23,205 nucleotides of DNA from CAZDYP01 sp964509505 (GCA_964509505.1 CAZDYP010000072.1:1-23205); one strand, 5' to 3'. Positions 1 through 7,911 are shown, numbered from the stretch's first letter. The notes: generated by a model from the letters alone, not told the origin. Numbers and translations are program-made.

Positions 1-123
1 GTCGGCTGGAACTGAACCCGCGCAGGCGCATTTCGCAGTGAGTAGGCGCGATTTTCAATCGCCCGCAACCTTATCCCGAATTGATGTTAAATGTATAACG
101 CCAACGACTGACTTCATCCGTAT

Positions 124-321
124 TCAGACGCCTCCTTTCTCCTGCTTATGCGCCGCCGTGCGCGCCCGCAAGAACTCGCACAACGCATCGAGCGTCGCAA
201 ATTGATGATGCTCGTCGCCATGCGGACTTTCCAACGAAGCATGCCACACCTGCTGGCCATCGTGAGTCGTAGCCCACAAGCGCAACAGATAGGCGAGATA
301 AGGACGGAGGTGTTCAGACAT
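124..321 (-). CDS. Small conserved protein next to a BTAD regulator
   Basis: This encodes 65 residues with no signal peptide or membrane segment. The pattern YLLRLW, then a QQVWHASLESPHGDEHH stretch, then FATLDALCEFL resembles a short family I associate with Chloroflexota genomes, where it is often found near BTAD-type regulators; its function is not known to me. It lies divergent from the large regulator at 477. A perfect TATAAT lies about 50 bases upstream of the start codon (plus-strand 369-374), preceded by an 11-bp-period direct repeat, so it probably has its own controlled promoter. The ribosome binding site is weak (an AGAAGA run just before ATG). The conserved look of the peptide and the promoter favour a real gene over a chance ORF, but the function is open. 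Confidence 0.6.
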   Translation of the reverse strand: MSEHLRPYLAYLLRLWATTHDGQQVWHASLESPHGDEHHQFATLDALCEFLRARTAAHKQEKGGV

Positions 322-368
322 GGTCTTCTGTCATTGCTTTCTTTCATTGCTTTGCATACTTGCCGTCC

Positions 369-402
369 ATTATAGAAAATTACCATGAGCTCACCATGAG
401 CT
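369..402 (-). promoter_or_regulatory. Promoter with 11-bp direct-repeat operator
   Basis: Read on the minus strand, the 10-mer AGCTCATGGT occurs twice (402-393 and 391-382), one base apart, so the period is 11 bp. Seven bases after the second copy comes a perfect TATAAT (374-369). No good -35 box exists; the repeats occupy its place. SARP/AfsR-family activators are known to bind direct repeats with 11-bp period overlapping the -35 region, about 8 bp upstream of the -10. The divergent neighbour is exactly such a regulator, so the site is probably its operator and drives the small gene ending at 124. The regulator assignment is inference. Confidence 0.55.
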
Positions 403-440
403 GGCAGAACCTTCGCAAGGTCCGATAGCAGCGGTCAGCA

Positions 441-477
441 TTGAATTTGCCCGCATTTTTCGGTAAAATGCGTGTCA
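441..477 (+). promoter_or_regulatory. Sigma-70-like promoter for a leaderless mRNA
   Basis: TTGAAT (441-446), a 17-bp spacer and TAAAAT (464-469) make a good vegetative-type promoter. The expected start point, 7-8 bases after the -10, coincides with the ATG at 477. No Shine-Dalgarno sequence is present before that ATG. A leaderless transcript of the regulator gene is therefore likely, and this also decides the start codon. Confidence 0.5.
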
Positions 478-3395
478 TGCCCCGCTTGTCGTTGTCTTTG
501 TTCGGCGGTTTCCATGCGACGCTGGACGGGCAAGCCCTCACCGATTTCCGCACCCAGAAAGTGCCCGCTTTGCTCGCCTACCTCGCCGTCGAAAGCGCGC
601 GTCCGCACACCCGCGAGCGACTGGCGGGCTTGCTCTGGCCCGACCTCCCCGAAGATGCCGCGCGCGACAATTTGCGTGGCACGCTCTATCAATTGCGTCG
701 CACACTCCCTGAACAAGACGACGCACAAGCTTTTTTCCTCCTCACGCGCGAAACTGTGCAGTTCAACCCCGCGAGTGACTATTGGCTCGATGTGACTGAG
801 TTCATGCGCTTGCTGACCACCACGCAAACTCATCGCCATTATCAGCTCGCCGCCTGCCCCCATTGCATGAAGCTCCACGCGCAAGCCAGCGCGCTCTATC
901 ACGGCGATTTTTTGCACGGCGTATTCACCGCTGAAAGCGAACCGTTTGCCGAATGGCTGTTACTCAAACGCGAGCCACTCCGCGCGCACGTGCTGTTGCT
1001 GCTGCATCAACTGACGAACTATCACTTGCAACGTCGCCACTACGCCGTCGCCGAACACTATGCGCGGCAACAGCTGACCTTAGCATCTTGGGAAGAGACA
1101 GCGCATCGTCAGCTCATGCGTATCTTGGCGCTCACTGACCGTCGCGCCGCCGCGCTCGCACAATACGCCGCGTGTCAGCGTACTTTGCAAGCCGAGCTCG
1201 GCGTCGAACCAGAGACGGAGACGACGACGCTCTATCAGCAAATTCGTGACGGCAATCCGCAAACCACGCTGCAACCCGCAAACTACGCTGCAACTTCCAA
1301 ATCCCCAATCCCAATCTTCAACCTTCAATCTTCAATTTCCAATCTCCCGGCACCGCTCACATCATTGATTGGACGCGAGACTGAACAAGCCGAGTTGCTT
1401 GAACGCCTCAGCACGATGGACTGTCGCTTGCTGACGTTGGTCGGCACGGGCGGCGTGGGCAAGACGCGGTTGGCGGTGGAAGTGGCTGCCCAGCTCGCAG
1501 ACGAATTTCCTCATGGTGTTTGGTTCGTTGATCTGGCTCCCGTCGTCGAAGCGACGCTCATTCCGCACGTGGTGGCGAGTGCGCTGGGCGTGCGTGAAGA
1601 AGCCACACAATCCCTCATGCTCACGCTCAATCATTATCTGCGTGACAAAGCGCTCCTGTTGGTGCTGGACAATTGTGAGCATTTGATTGAGGCGTGCGCC
1701 GTTCTAGCTGAGTCATTGTTGCAGGCGAGCCCGCAGCTCAAAGTGTTGGCGACGAGCCGCGAGTCTTTGCGTTGCGACGGCGAGCAGGTTTATCCAGTGC
1801 CTTCGCTCGCACAGCCTGACCCGACACAGTTGCCTCCCCTCACAGCATTAACACAGTACCCCGCCGTGCGTTTGTTCAGCGAGCGCGCTTATGCGGCAGG
1901 GGCAATCTTCACCGTTGGCGCGCACAACGCACAAGCCATTGCGCACATCTGTTGGCAATTGGATGGTATTCCGCTCGCGTTGGAATTGGCGGCGGCGCAG
2001 ACCAGCGCCTTTTCCGTCATAGAAATTGCCGAGCGGTTAGTGGACCGCTTTCGCTTATTGACGAAAGGGAAACGCACTGCCTTGCCACGACAGCAAACAC
2101 TACGAGCTTTGGTTGATTGGAGTTATGATTTGCTGACGACAGAGGAACGGCGCTTGTGGCAACGCCTCTCTGTCTTTGCAGGCGGGTGGACGCTCGCGGC
2201 CGCTGAAGCCATTTGCGGCTACGAGCCAGTGCCAGTGACAGCCATACCTGCGTTATTGAGCCAATTGGCGAACAAGTCGTTGATTGTGAGTGAAACGCCC
2301 AAACGCTACCGACTCTTAGAAACACTGCGTCAATATGGGCAGGAGCGCTTACAACAAACTGGTGAAGCGACAGTGGTAAGTGAAAAGCATCTTCAGTTCT
2401 ATTGGCAACTCGCGGAAGCCGCAGAACCGCACCTGACTGGAGCAGAGCAGCCTCTGTGGCTGCAGCAGCTCGAAGTCGAGCATGGGAATATACAAGCAGC
2501 GCTGGCTTGGTCCATCAAATCAGGCAGCCGAGAGGCGGGCGTACGCCTTGCAGGCGCGTTGGGACGTTTCTGGAGAATGCGCGGCTACTTCTCTGAAAGC
2601 CGACATTGGCTAGATGGCGTCTTAGCAAGCAACACAGAGGTTTCCAAAGCGGCGCGCGCGAAAGCCCTGAATTGGGCTGGACGCTTGGCAGAAATGCAGG
2701 GCGCGCGTGAACGGGCGCAGACATTACTGCAAGAGAGTTTGACGCTGCGACGCGAGCTGGGCGATGGCTTGGGCATGGCTGAAACTCTCAACAACTTAGC
2801 CAGCATCGCATGGACGCAGGATGAACATGAATCGGCGCGCGCCCTCTTTGAGGAAAGCCTCGCTTTGCGGCGCGACTTGGGGGACCAATGGGGCACTGCC
2901 AGCACGCTCAACAATTTGGGAGCCGTGGCGCATAGTCAAGGGGATTACACACGAGCGCAGCGGCTCTGCACGGAGAGCTTGGCGTTGCGGCGTGAGCTAA
3001 ACGACCAATGGGGTATTGCCTATTGTCTCAACAACTTGGGCTTGGTGGCGTCTGCCCAAAAAGACTATAAACGCGTGCGCGAACTTCACGCCGAGAGCTT
3101 GAGCCTACGACACGCGTTAGGCGATCAATGGGCAATGGCTCACAATCTCGTGGGCTTGGCAGAGGTGGCTTGGGCTGAAGGCGATGCCACGCTTGCCACG
3201 CGCTTGTTGGGCGCGGTCGCAGCGCTCCTTCAATCTACGGGTGCTGTTTTGGAACGAGGGTTCCGTGCTATGTATGAGCGCGCCATCACCGCCTTGCGCA
3301 AGCAACTAGCTGAGGCGACCTTCGCTCAAGCCTGGGCTGAAGGTCAGAACCTGACGCTGGCGCAGGCGATTGAGTTGGCGCTCAAGCAAAGCTAA
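477..3395 (+). CDS. BTAD / NB-ARC / TPR transcriptional regulator (SARP-AfsR type)
   Basis: This 972-residue cytoplasmic regulator has three parts. Residues about 1-90 form an OmpR-like winged helix (SLSLFGGF...RTQKVPALLAYLAVE...LAGLLWPD), followed by a bacterial transcriptional activation domain to about 260, including the subfamily pattern ACPHC...ALYHGDFL...EWLLLKRE. An STAND-type NTPase follows, with Walker A GTGGVGKT near residue 322 and Walker B LLVLDNCEHL near 391. The C-terminus (about 720-900) has four TPR-like units of about 40 residues (LRRELGDxxGxAxxLNNL). Such proteins are ATP-gated activators that bind direct repeats. I chose ATG 477 because the protein then starts MPRLSLSLFGG as in the family; a longer TTG start at 441 would fall inside the -35 box. 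The linker before the NTPase domain is encoded by a heptad repeat (1294-1346). The regulated pathway is unknown; the divergent small gene is a likely target. Confidence 0.9.
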   Translation: MPRLSLSLFGGFHATLDGQALTDFRTQKVPALLAYLAVESARPHTRERLAGLLWPDLPEDAARDNLRGTLYQLRRTLPEQDDAQAFFLLTRETVQFNPASDYWLDVTEFMRLLTTTQTHRHYQLAACPHCMKLHAQASALYHGDFLHGVFTAESEPFAEWLLLKREPLRAHVLLLLHQLTNYHLQRRHYAVAEHYARQQLTLASWEETAHRQLMRILALTDRRAAALAQYAACQRTLQAELGVEPETETTTLYQQIRDGNPQTTLQPANYAATSKSPIPIFNLQSSISNLPAPLTSLIGRETEQAELLERLSTMDCRLLTLVGTGGVGKTRLAVEVAAQLADEFPHGVWFVDLAPVVEATLIPHVVASALGVREEATQSLMLTLNHYLRDKALLLVLDNCEHLIEACAVLAESLLQASPQLKVLATSRESLRCDGEQVYPVPSLAQPDPTQLPPLTALTQYPAVRLFSERAYAAGAIFTVGAHNAQAIAHICWQLDGIPLALELAAAQTSAFSVIEIAERLVDRFRLLTKGKRTALPRQQTLRALVDWSYDLLTTEERRLWQRLSVFAGGWTLAAAEAICGYEPVPVTAIPALLSQLANKSLIVSETPKRYRLLETLRQYGQERLQQTGEATVVSEKHLQFYWQLAEAAEPHLTGAEQPLWLQQLEVEHGNIQAALAWSIKSGSREAGVRLAGALGRFWRMRGYFSESRHWLDGVLASNTEVSKAARAKALNWAGRLAEMQGARERAQTLLQESLTLRRELGDGLGMAETLNNLASIAWTQDEHESARALFEESLALRRDLGDQWGTASTLNNLGAVAHSQGDYTRAQRLCTESLALRRELNDQWGIAYCLNNLGLVASAQKDYKRVRELHAESLSLRHALGDQWAMAHNLVGLAEVAWAEGDATLATRLLGAVAALLQSTGAVLERGFRAMYERAITALRKQLAEATFAQAWAEGQNLTLAQAIELALKQS
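1294..1346 (+). repeat. Heptad tandem repeat inside the BTAD regulator gene
   Basis: This coding stretch is built of CAATC-rich units with 7-base period (TCTTCAA, CCTTCAA, TCTTCAA, TTTCCAA). Its first 21 bases (1294-1314) are identical to 9106-9126 in the intergenic region before nosZ. It encodes a Ser/Pro/Ile/Asn-rich linker between the BTAD and NTPase domains. An intergenic-type repeat therefore appears to sit in frame in a domain junction. Confidence 0.75.
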
Positions 3396-3401
3396 CAAAC
3401 G

Positions 3402-3442
3402 TAGAGGCGCAGAGTTTTTTGTTCTATAGCTCTGCGCCTCTA
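3402..3442. terminator. Hairpin between convergent genes (possible terminator)
   Basis: TAGAGGCGCAGAG (3402-3414) and its perfect complement (3430-3442) form a 13-bp stem with a 15-base loop containing six T residues. It lies between the 3' ends of the BTAD regulator and the minus-strand isomerase gene. It could end both transcripts, although no T tract directly follows the stem on the plus strand; on the minus strand a short T run occurs only upstream. It may equally be a member of the dispersed palindrome population of this window. Confidence 0.5.
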
Positions 3443-3461
3443 GTCTCTGCGTCAAAAATAG

Positions 3462-5060
3462 TTACACCTTCCCACAGATACAGACATTCACGCCCAACTC
3501 TTGCAATGCCGCCGCTTTCGCATACAACCCTTTGCGCGCGTTGGCTTTGTCGGGCGCATAGACGACTTGGATGTGATTCGACTTGTGCCGCGCCATCAGC
3601 TGGTCGCGGGTGATGTCCTGCATGACCAAGTGCATCAGGGGCCATTGCGGCGTGGTGAGTCTCCAGCGTTCTTGTGTCTCCGCCTCTGGCAGCTCAATAG
3701 CTTGCCCCAAGCCAAGGTCGCAGTTGAGTTTGCTATGCGCCACGAAGATGCGACTCCACACGACCCACCCCGGCTTGCTTACACCTTTCACGGTGCCGCC
3801 GCCCAACGGAAAATACATCGGCGGTTGTCGCTCGCTGCTTGCGCCGCGATAGCCATCCGCAAAATGCGCGGGCGGCGCTGCGCCCGAAATCTCCAAGACC
3901 CACACGAAGTCGTTAATGCCATCGCCTTTGTAATGCCTGCCCCACCGTAAATCGTGCAACGTCGTTTCAGGCGCGAAGCCAAGCTGTCGCCACAAACGAT
4001 AGGTCACGAGCGCATCCAAGCCCGCGCACTCATCCACCTCGTTGAAATGGGGCAGCGCCTCGCCCGCGAACAGCTCTTTGCCCGTGACCTCATGCAAAAC
4101 GGGGGGACGCTCGACATTGTTCAAGAGGCCCTCGACCAAATCAGATGCGGGCGTCACATCCTTCAAGCCTTGCTGATACTGAATGCCAATCGTATCGCAA
4201 CCGAATTCAGCCGCGATACGCACGGCGGCGATATACATTTTGCACTGCAACAACACTTGCGACTCAGTGAGCTCCGTCGCTTCGTCCTTGCCCAACACGA
4301 AGCGCATTCCTTTATCGCGTAACCAATCGTACACGGCGCGCGCTTCCGCATCCGACACGGTTCGCATCTTCGCGTACAACGCCGATTGACTGAGCCGCTC
4401 TTTATAGACGCCCGTCGGGTTCAACAGCTCGTCGGGGATGATGGCGTTGTACATGCCCATGCAGCCTTCGTCGAAGACGCCCATAATCGCTTTGTTGGCG
4501 CGTAACGTCTGCGCGAACTTCGCGCCAAGTTTCGCCGCATTCGCAGGCACGGACGCTTTCGCGTATGGCACGACATGCGACGCATCGTGCGTGACGCGCC
4601 CTGTCTTCAGCCATTGACGCAACCCTTTGTTGAAAAAGTTGTCCGTGAAGTCTTCGCTCCATAACGAACTATACTTCACGCCCGCTTTCGTGAGCGACGC
4701 ATTCAAGTTAAGCAAGCCAACCAGCCCCGGCCACGTGCCGCTCCAATTGGCAATCGTGAGGATGGGACCGCGATGCGTCATCAGCCCCGCCAAGACGTGA
4801 TGGCTATATTGCCACACGGCTTCGGCGACGATGAGCGGCGCAGCGGGCGGAATGGTTTTGAAAACTTCGATGCCGCGTCGCTGGCTGTCAATGAAACCAT
4901 GCTTCGCCGTTTCATCGTATGGATGCGCGCGTTTCACCTTCGCTCCTGCACGCTCGACGGCAGCGCCGATTTGCGCTTCCATCGCCGCTTGCGCGGGCCA
5001 ACACACTTGATTCGCCGACAACCGCAAGTCGCCACTGGCGACGAGATAGATAGCGGACAT
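3462..5060 (-). CDS. L-fucose/L-arabinose isomerase-like protein
   Basis: This 532-residue soluble protein resembles the L-fucose/D-arabinose isomerase superfamily: an N-terminal region with AEAVWQYSHH and TIANWSGTWPGLVGLL, a central acidic motif FDEGCMGMYNAIIPDELL (about residues 196-213), then GIQYQQGLKD...ASDLVEGLLNN, where family enzymes place metal-binding acidic residues. The family interconverts aldoses and ketoses using Mn2+; the substrate here cannot be told. I chose the ATG at 5060 because GAAAGGAG lies 4-5 bases upstream; 17 further codons upstream have no ribosome binding site. It is the last gene of a minus-strand series after an antitoxin-like gene and a gene remnant ending only 10 bases before it. 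It is divergent from the thiamine-diphosphate enzyme, and the two might share a sugar or keto-acid pathway, which is speculative. Confidence 0.7.
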   Translation of the reverse strand: MSAIYLVASGDLRLSANQVCWPAQAAMEAQIGAAVERAGAKVKRAHPYDETAKHGFIDSQRRGIEVFKTIPPAAPLIVAEAVWQYSHHVLAGLMTHRGPILTIANWSGTWPGLVGLLNLNASLTKAGVKYSSLWSEDFTDNFFNKGLRQWLKTGRVTHDASHVVPYAKASVPANAAKLGAKFAQTLRANKAIMGVFDEGCMGMYNAIIPDELLNPTGVYKERLSQSALYAKMRTVSDAEARAVYDWLRDKGMRFVLGKDEATELTESQVLLQCKMYIAAVRIAAEFGCDTIGIQYQQGLKDVTPASDLVEGLLNNVERPPVLHEVTGKELFAGEALPHFNEVDECAGLDALVTYRLWRQLGFAPETTLHDLRWGRHYKGDGINDFVWVLEISGAAPPAHFADGYRGASSERQPPMYFPLGGGTVKGVSKPGWVVWSRIFVAHSKLNCDLGLGQAIELPEAETQERWRLTTPQWPLMHLVMQDITRDQLMARHKSNHIQVVYAPDKANARKGLYAKAAALQELGVNVCICGKV

Positions 5061-5070
5061 ATTGCTCCTT

Positions 5071-5277
5071 TCAATTCGCTGTCGCGCATGTCCAGCACAT
5101 ATATTCGCCACACGCCCTCCACTCGACAGCGTAAATTTTCTGCGAGCCTTGTTGCGCGAGACATTCTTGTTTTATCGCGTCGTTGCCAAATCCCATTGCA
5201 CCATCGCTGACGAAGAGGGCGTATCCGTTGCCGTCATAGATAGCGCCGTTGCGGAAGATGACATCGTAGGTAGTCAT
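5071..5277 (-). pseudogene. Remnant of an amidohydrolase (D-aminoacylase-like) gene
   Basis: The 68-residue ORF begins MTTYDVIFRNGAIYDGNG, which matches the first beta-strands of the amidohydrolase/N-acyl-D-amino-acid deacylase family (YDVIIRNGxIYDGxG). After about 30 residues the resemblance stops and the rest (GNDAIKQECL...CWTCATAN) is unlike that family. Such enzymes normally run to more than 400 residues, and no HxH metal-binding motif is present. The simplest reading is a gene cut down by a large deletion that left its 5' end fused to unrelated sequence just before the isomerase gene. A small functional protein cannot be excluded. Confidence 0.45.
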
Positions 5278-5293
5278 ACATTTGGACTCTGTT

Positions 5294-5491
5294 TCAGAGC
5301 GGTTGGGCTAACCCTGCCTCATACTCCTTATCAACTTCCGCCAACAGCGCATCGAGGCAGCCTGCTTCTAAATCGTCCTCGACCTCCCTGTCCCACATTG
5401 AGGCATGGTAGTGTTCAAACCGCGACACCAACTCAACCAAGTCTTGCTTGGGCAATTGTGTGATGGCCATCTCTATTTCTTTGACGCTCAT
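5294..5491 (-). CDS. Orphan antitoxin-like small protein
   Basis: The predicted protein is 65 residues (MSVKEIEMAITQLPKQDLVEL...MWDREVEDDLEAGCLDALLAE). The order of motifs, an N-terminal helix with xVKEIExAIxQLPxxxL, then WDRxxExDLxAGxLDxLxxE, is that of a family of short antitoxin-like proteins usually followed by a RelE/ParE-type toxin gene. Here no toxin reading frame follows; the next ORF, 16 bases downstream, is the amidohydrolase remnant. Two adjacent ATG codons exist (5494 and 5491); the second gives the family-like N-terminus. A GAGA run just upstream is a weak ribosome binding site. It is probably a solitary antitoxin or a leftover of a lost pair. Confidence 0.6.
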   Translation of the reverse strand: MSVKEIEMAITQLPKQDLVELVSRFEHYHASMWDREVEDDLEAGCLDALLAEVDKEYEAGLAQPL

Positions 5492-5560
5492 CATTCAATC
5501 TCGCGCGCGTAAGTATAAGCCAAACACTATGCGCGTCAAGGCTTTCGCGCACAAACCCAT

Positions 5561-5603
5561 TTCCCCTCAGTTCCCCTCAGTTCCCCTTATTTCCCTGTAT
5601 AAT
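5561..5603 (+). promoter_or_regulatory. Decamer direct repeats running into a -10 box
   Basis: Four consecutive 10-base units start at 5561, 5571, 5581 and 5591: TTCCCCTCAG twice, then TTCCCCTTAT and TTCCCTGTAT. The last unit overlaps a perfect TATAAT at 5598-5603. There is no recognisable TTGACA at the expected distance. In-phase decamers replacing the -35 box suggest an activator-dependent promoter for the thiamine-diphosphate enzyme gene, with a predicted start near 5610. The regulator is unknown. Confidence 0.45.
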
Positions 5604-5641
5604 ACGCCCGCTAGTCCATCACTTTGTAAGAGGAGAAAATC

Positions 5642-7273
5642 ATGAAAGTCGTTGATGCCATCGCCCACATCTTGAAAGCCGAAGGTGTGGAGTATCTGTT
5701 CGCGTACCCCGTCAACCACCTCATCGAAGCGGCGGCGAAGATCGGCATTCGCCCCATCATCGTGCGACAAGAGCGCATCGGCTTGCACATGGCGGACGCC
5801 ATGAGTCGTGTCACGTCGGGTCAGAAGATCGGCGTGTTCTGTATGCAGAGCGGGCCCGGTTCCGAGAATGCGTTTGGCGGTGTCGCGCAAGCCTATGGCG
5901 ATTCGGCGCCCATCGTCGTGTTGCCCGGCGGCTACCCACGCAACCTGACGCACGTGCAACCCAACTTCAGCTCGTACCTCAACATGCAGCACGTCACCAA
6001 ATCGGCGGAGCAAATTCTCTTGCCCAACATGGTTAGCGACGTGATGCGCCGCGCGTTCACCCAAGTTCGCAATGGTCGCCCGCAACCCGTGTTGGTCGAG
6101 ATTCCCGGCGACGTGTTCCACGAAGAAGCGCCCGAACCCAACTACCGTCCCACACGCACGATGCGCTCTGCGCCAGCAGCCGATGATGTCGCGCGCGTCG
6201 CGGACGCACTCATCGCGGCAGAGCGCCCTGTGATCTACGCGGGGCAGGGCGTGCATTACGCGCAAGCGTGGGCGGCGTTGAAGGAGTTCGCCGAGTTGCT
6301 CGAAGCGCCCGTCACATCGAGTCTCGGCGGCAAGAGCGCCTTCCCCGAAAATCATCCCTTGTCGCTTGGCTCTGGTGGGCGCGCGATTCCGCAGACCGTG
6401 CATCACTTCTTGCAAAACGCCGATGTGATTTTCGGTATCGGGTGCAGCTTCACGACGACGAACTTCGGCGTCAAAATGCCCAAGGGCAAGACGCTGATCC
6501 ACGCGACGCTCGACGCGGGGGACATCAACAAAGATGTCGAGTCGGCGCATGGCTTGGTCGGCGATGCGCGACTTACGCTCGAAATGTTGAACGCGGAGCT
6601 TCGTTCACGGCTCAAGGGCAAGCCGCGGGGGCGCGCGGCGCAGGTCGCCGAGGAAATCAAGACGATTAAAGGCGCATGGCTCGCCCAATGGCAGCCCAAG
6701 CTCACAGACAACGACGCGCCGCTCTCGCCCTATCGTGTGATTCGAGATTTGATGCAAACGGTGGATGTGCCGAACACGATCATCACGCACGACGCGGGCA
6801 GTCCGCGCGATCAACTCTCGCCGTTTTGGGAAAGCGTGACGCCGCTCTCGTACATCGGTTGGGGCAAGACGACGCAGCTCGGTTACGGCTTGGGCTTGGC
6901 GATGGGCGCCAAGCTAGCGAAGCCCGACAAGTTGTGCATGAACGTGTGGGGCGATGCGGCGATTGGCTTCACGGGCATGGACTTCGAGACGGCGGTGCGC
7001 GAGCGCATCCCCATCATGTCCATTTTGTTCAACAATTTTTCGATGGCGATTGAGTTGCCCGTCATGCCTATCTCGACCGAGAAGTATCGCAGCACCGACA
7101 TCTCGGGTCACTATGCCAACATGGCGAAAGCATTCGGGGGTTACGGCGAGCGCGTGACGACGCCCGACCAAATTGTGCCAGCCATCAAGCGCGGCATTCA
7201 GCAAACACAAGAGGGCGTGCCAGTGTTGTTGGAGTTTATTACGGCGAAGGAGATCTCGATTTCCTCATTCTAA
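5642..7273 (+). CDS. Thiamine-diphosphate-dependent enzyme (acetolactate-synthase fold)
   Basis: The 543-residue protein has the three-domain layout of the pyruvate oxidase/acetolactate synthase family. The N-terminal pyrimidine-binding domain carries the catalytic-type Glu44 in VRQERIGLHMADAMSR and the QSGPGSENAFGGVAQA turn. The middle domain (about 185-330) has RPVIYAGQGVHYA. The C-terminal diphosphate-binding domain has WGDAAIGFTGMDF ending in NNF (about 435-465), the GDx...N Mg-ThDP signature. The family acts on 2-keto acids or related acyl donors; the particular reaction cannot be read from sequence. It differs from typical biosynthetic acetolactate synthases and has no small-subunit partner nearby. 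AGAGGAG lies 6-7 bases before ATG, a strong ribosome binding site. It is monocistronic, with a hairpin following. Confidence 0.8.
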   Translation: MKVVDAIAHILKAEGVEYLFAYPVNHLIEAAAKIGIRPIIVRQERIGLHMADAMSRVTSGQKIGVFCMQSGPGSENAFGGVAQAYGDSAPIVVLPGGYPRNLTHVQPNFSSYLNMQHVTKSAEQILLPNMVSDVMRRAFTQVRNGRPQPVLVEIPGDVFHEEAPEPNYRPTRTMRSAPAADDVARVADALIAAERPVIYAGQGVHYAQAWAALKEFAELLEAPVTSSLGGKSAFPENHPLSLGSGGRAIPQTVHHFLQNADVIFGIGCSFTTTNFGVKMPKGKTLIHATLDAGDINKDVESAHGLVGDARLTLEMLNAELRSRLKGKPRGRAAQVAEEIKTIKGAWLAQWQPKLTDNDAPLSPYRVIRDLMQTVDVPNTIITHDAGSPRDQLSPFWESVTPLSYIGWGKTTQLGYGLGLAMGAKLAKPDKLCMNVWGDAAIGFTGMDFETAVRERIPIMSILFNNFSMAIELPVMPISTEKYRSTDISGHYANMAKAFGGYGERVTTPDQIVPAIKRGIQQTQEGVPVLLEFITAKEISISSF

Positions 7274-7327
7274 TCCGCGAAGGCGCATGAGCCCTTGAAG
7301 GGACTTAAACACACAAAGTTTTATTTT

Positions 7328-7394
7328 CACCACAGAGACACAGAGACCACAGAGAGAATAAAAAACTCTTTGTGGTCTCTGTGTCTCTGTGGTG
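7328..7394. repeat. 29-bp stem inverted repeat (CACAGAGA-type)
   Basis: The arms 7328-7356 and 7366-7394 are complementary over 29 bp with one wobble-type mismatch, around a 9-base A-rich loop. The arms are themselves made of short CACAGAGA-like tandem units. It lies just after the thiamine-diphosphate enzyme gene and could end its transcript, but no T run follows; it is better read as a dispersed palindromic element. Confidence 0.8.
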
Positions 7395-7401
7395 TTTGGG
7401 G

Positions 7402-7424
7402 ATGGCGGATTGCAAATCCGCCAT
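7402..7424. repeat. Short hairpin ATGGCGGATT
   Basis: ATGGCGGATT (7402-7411) and AATCCGCCAT (7415-7424) form a perfect 10-bp stem with a GCA loop, directly after the larger palindrome. It lies between the convergent thiamine-diphosphate enzyme and DUF3054 genes and may be a bidirectional terminator or part of the same repeat cluster. The GGCGGAT core also resembles the heptads in nosL. Confidence 0.6.
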
Positions 7425-7461
7425 GAGCAAAGGTGGCCTGTACATTCAATCGGAATTTGAT

Positions 7462-7887
7462 CTAAGTTAGCTTCGCGCTGAACTTGCGCGCTTGGCGCGT
7501 CCACCACCACGCAAAGACGAGGCGCCAGCCCAACACGCCCGCCCCGCCGACGCTCACGGCGACGATGAAGAATGCGGTAGGGATGACGGCGCGCCCCAAA
7601 ATGAGAGCGCGCAATAAAATACCTAACGGCGCGGCGACGAGCCACGTGTTGAGCGAACGCGCGAGGAAGGTCCGCTTGCTACTCTGTGTGTCGGCGTTGA
7701 ATGCGCCAAGCCACCACCCCGTAATGAGCCACGGGATGGCGAACTCGCTTGTCAAGATCAGCACGCCTAACAACGGGTTCACTGGGTCAATGGTTTCGTG
7801 GTCGCGTTGACCAATATACACAAACAGTATTAGGGCGAGTAAGTCGCCTAACAACAAAATCCAAGTCTTGTGTTTTTTATCGAACAT
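7462..7887 (-). CDS. DUF3054 family membrane protein
   Basis: This 141-residue protein has four hydrophobic segments. The N-terminal GDLLALILFVYIGQRDHE, the central PWLITGWWLGAF and the C-terminal GRAVIPTAFFIVAV...GWRLVFAWWW follow the DUF3054 pattern; the family's role is unknown and it is common in Actinobacteria and Chloroflexota. I chose the ATG at 7887 because GAGGTG lies 6 bases upstream; a GTG at 7896 is in frame but overlaps that site. It lies downstream of the Crp/Fnr regulator on the same strand, separated by a 200-base gap filled by a palindromic element, so co-transcription is uncertain. Confidence 0.75.
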   Translation of the reverse strand: MFDKKHKTWILLLGDLLALILFVYIGQRDHETIDPVNPLLGVLILTSEFAIPWLITGWWLGAFNADTQSSKRTFLARSLNTWLVAAPLGILLRALILGRAVIPTAFFIVAVSVGGAGVLGWRLVFAWWWTRQARKFSAKLT

Positions 7888-7911
7888 CGTCTTCACCTCG
7901 TCTGTATCAAT

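Noticed and set aside
3..41. Possible C-terminal tail of an upstream plus-strand gene (RLELNPRRRISQ then TGA)
   Set aside because: Only 12 codons are visible and the other frames are equally possible, so no gene can be supported. A short hairpin (48-62) follows but lacks a T tract.
5567..6550. 327-residue minus-strand ORF opposite the thiamine-diphosphate enzyme gene
   Set aside because: It is the antisense shadow of a clear enzyme gene; its Arg/His-rich composition follows from the G+C-rich codons of the other strand and no domain is recognisable.
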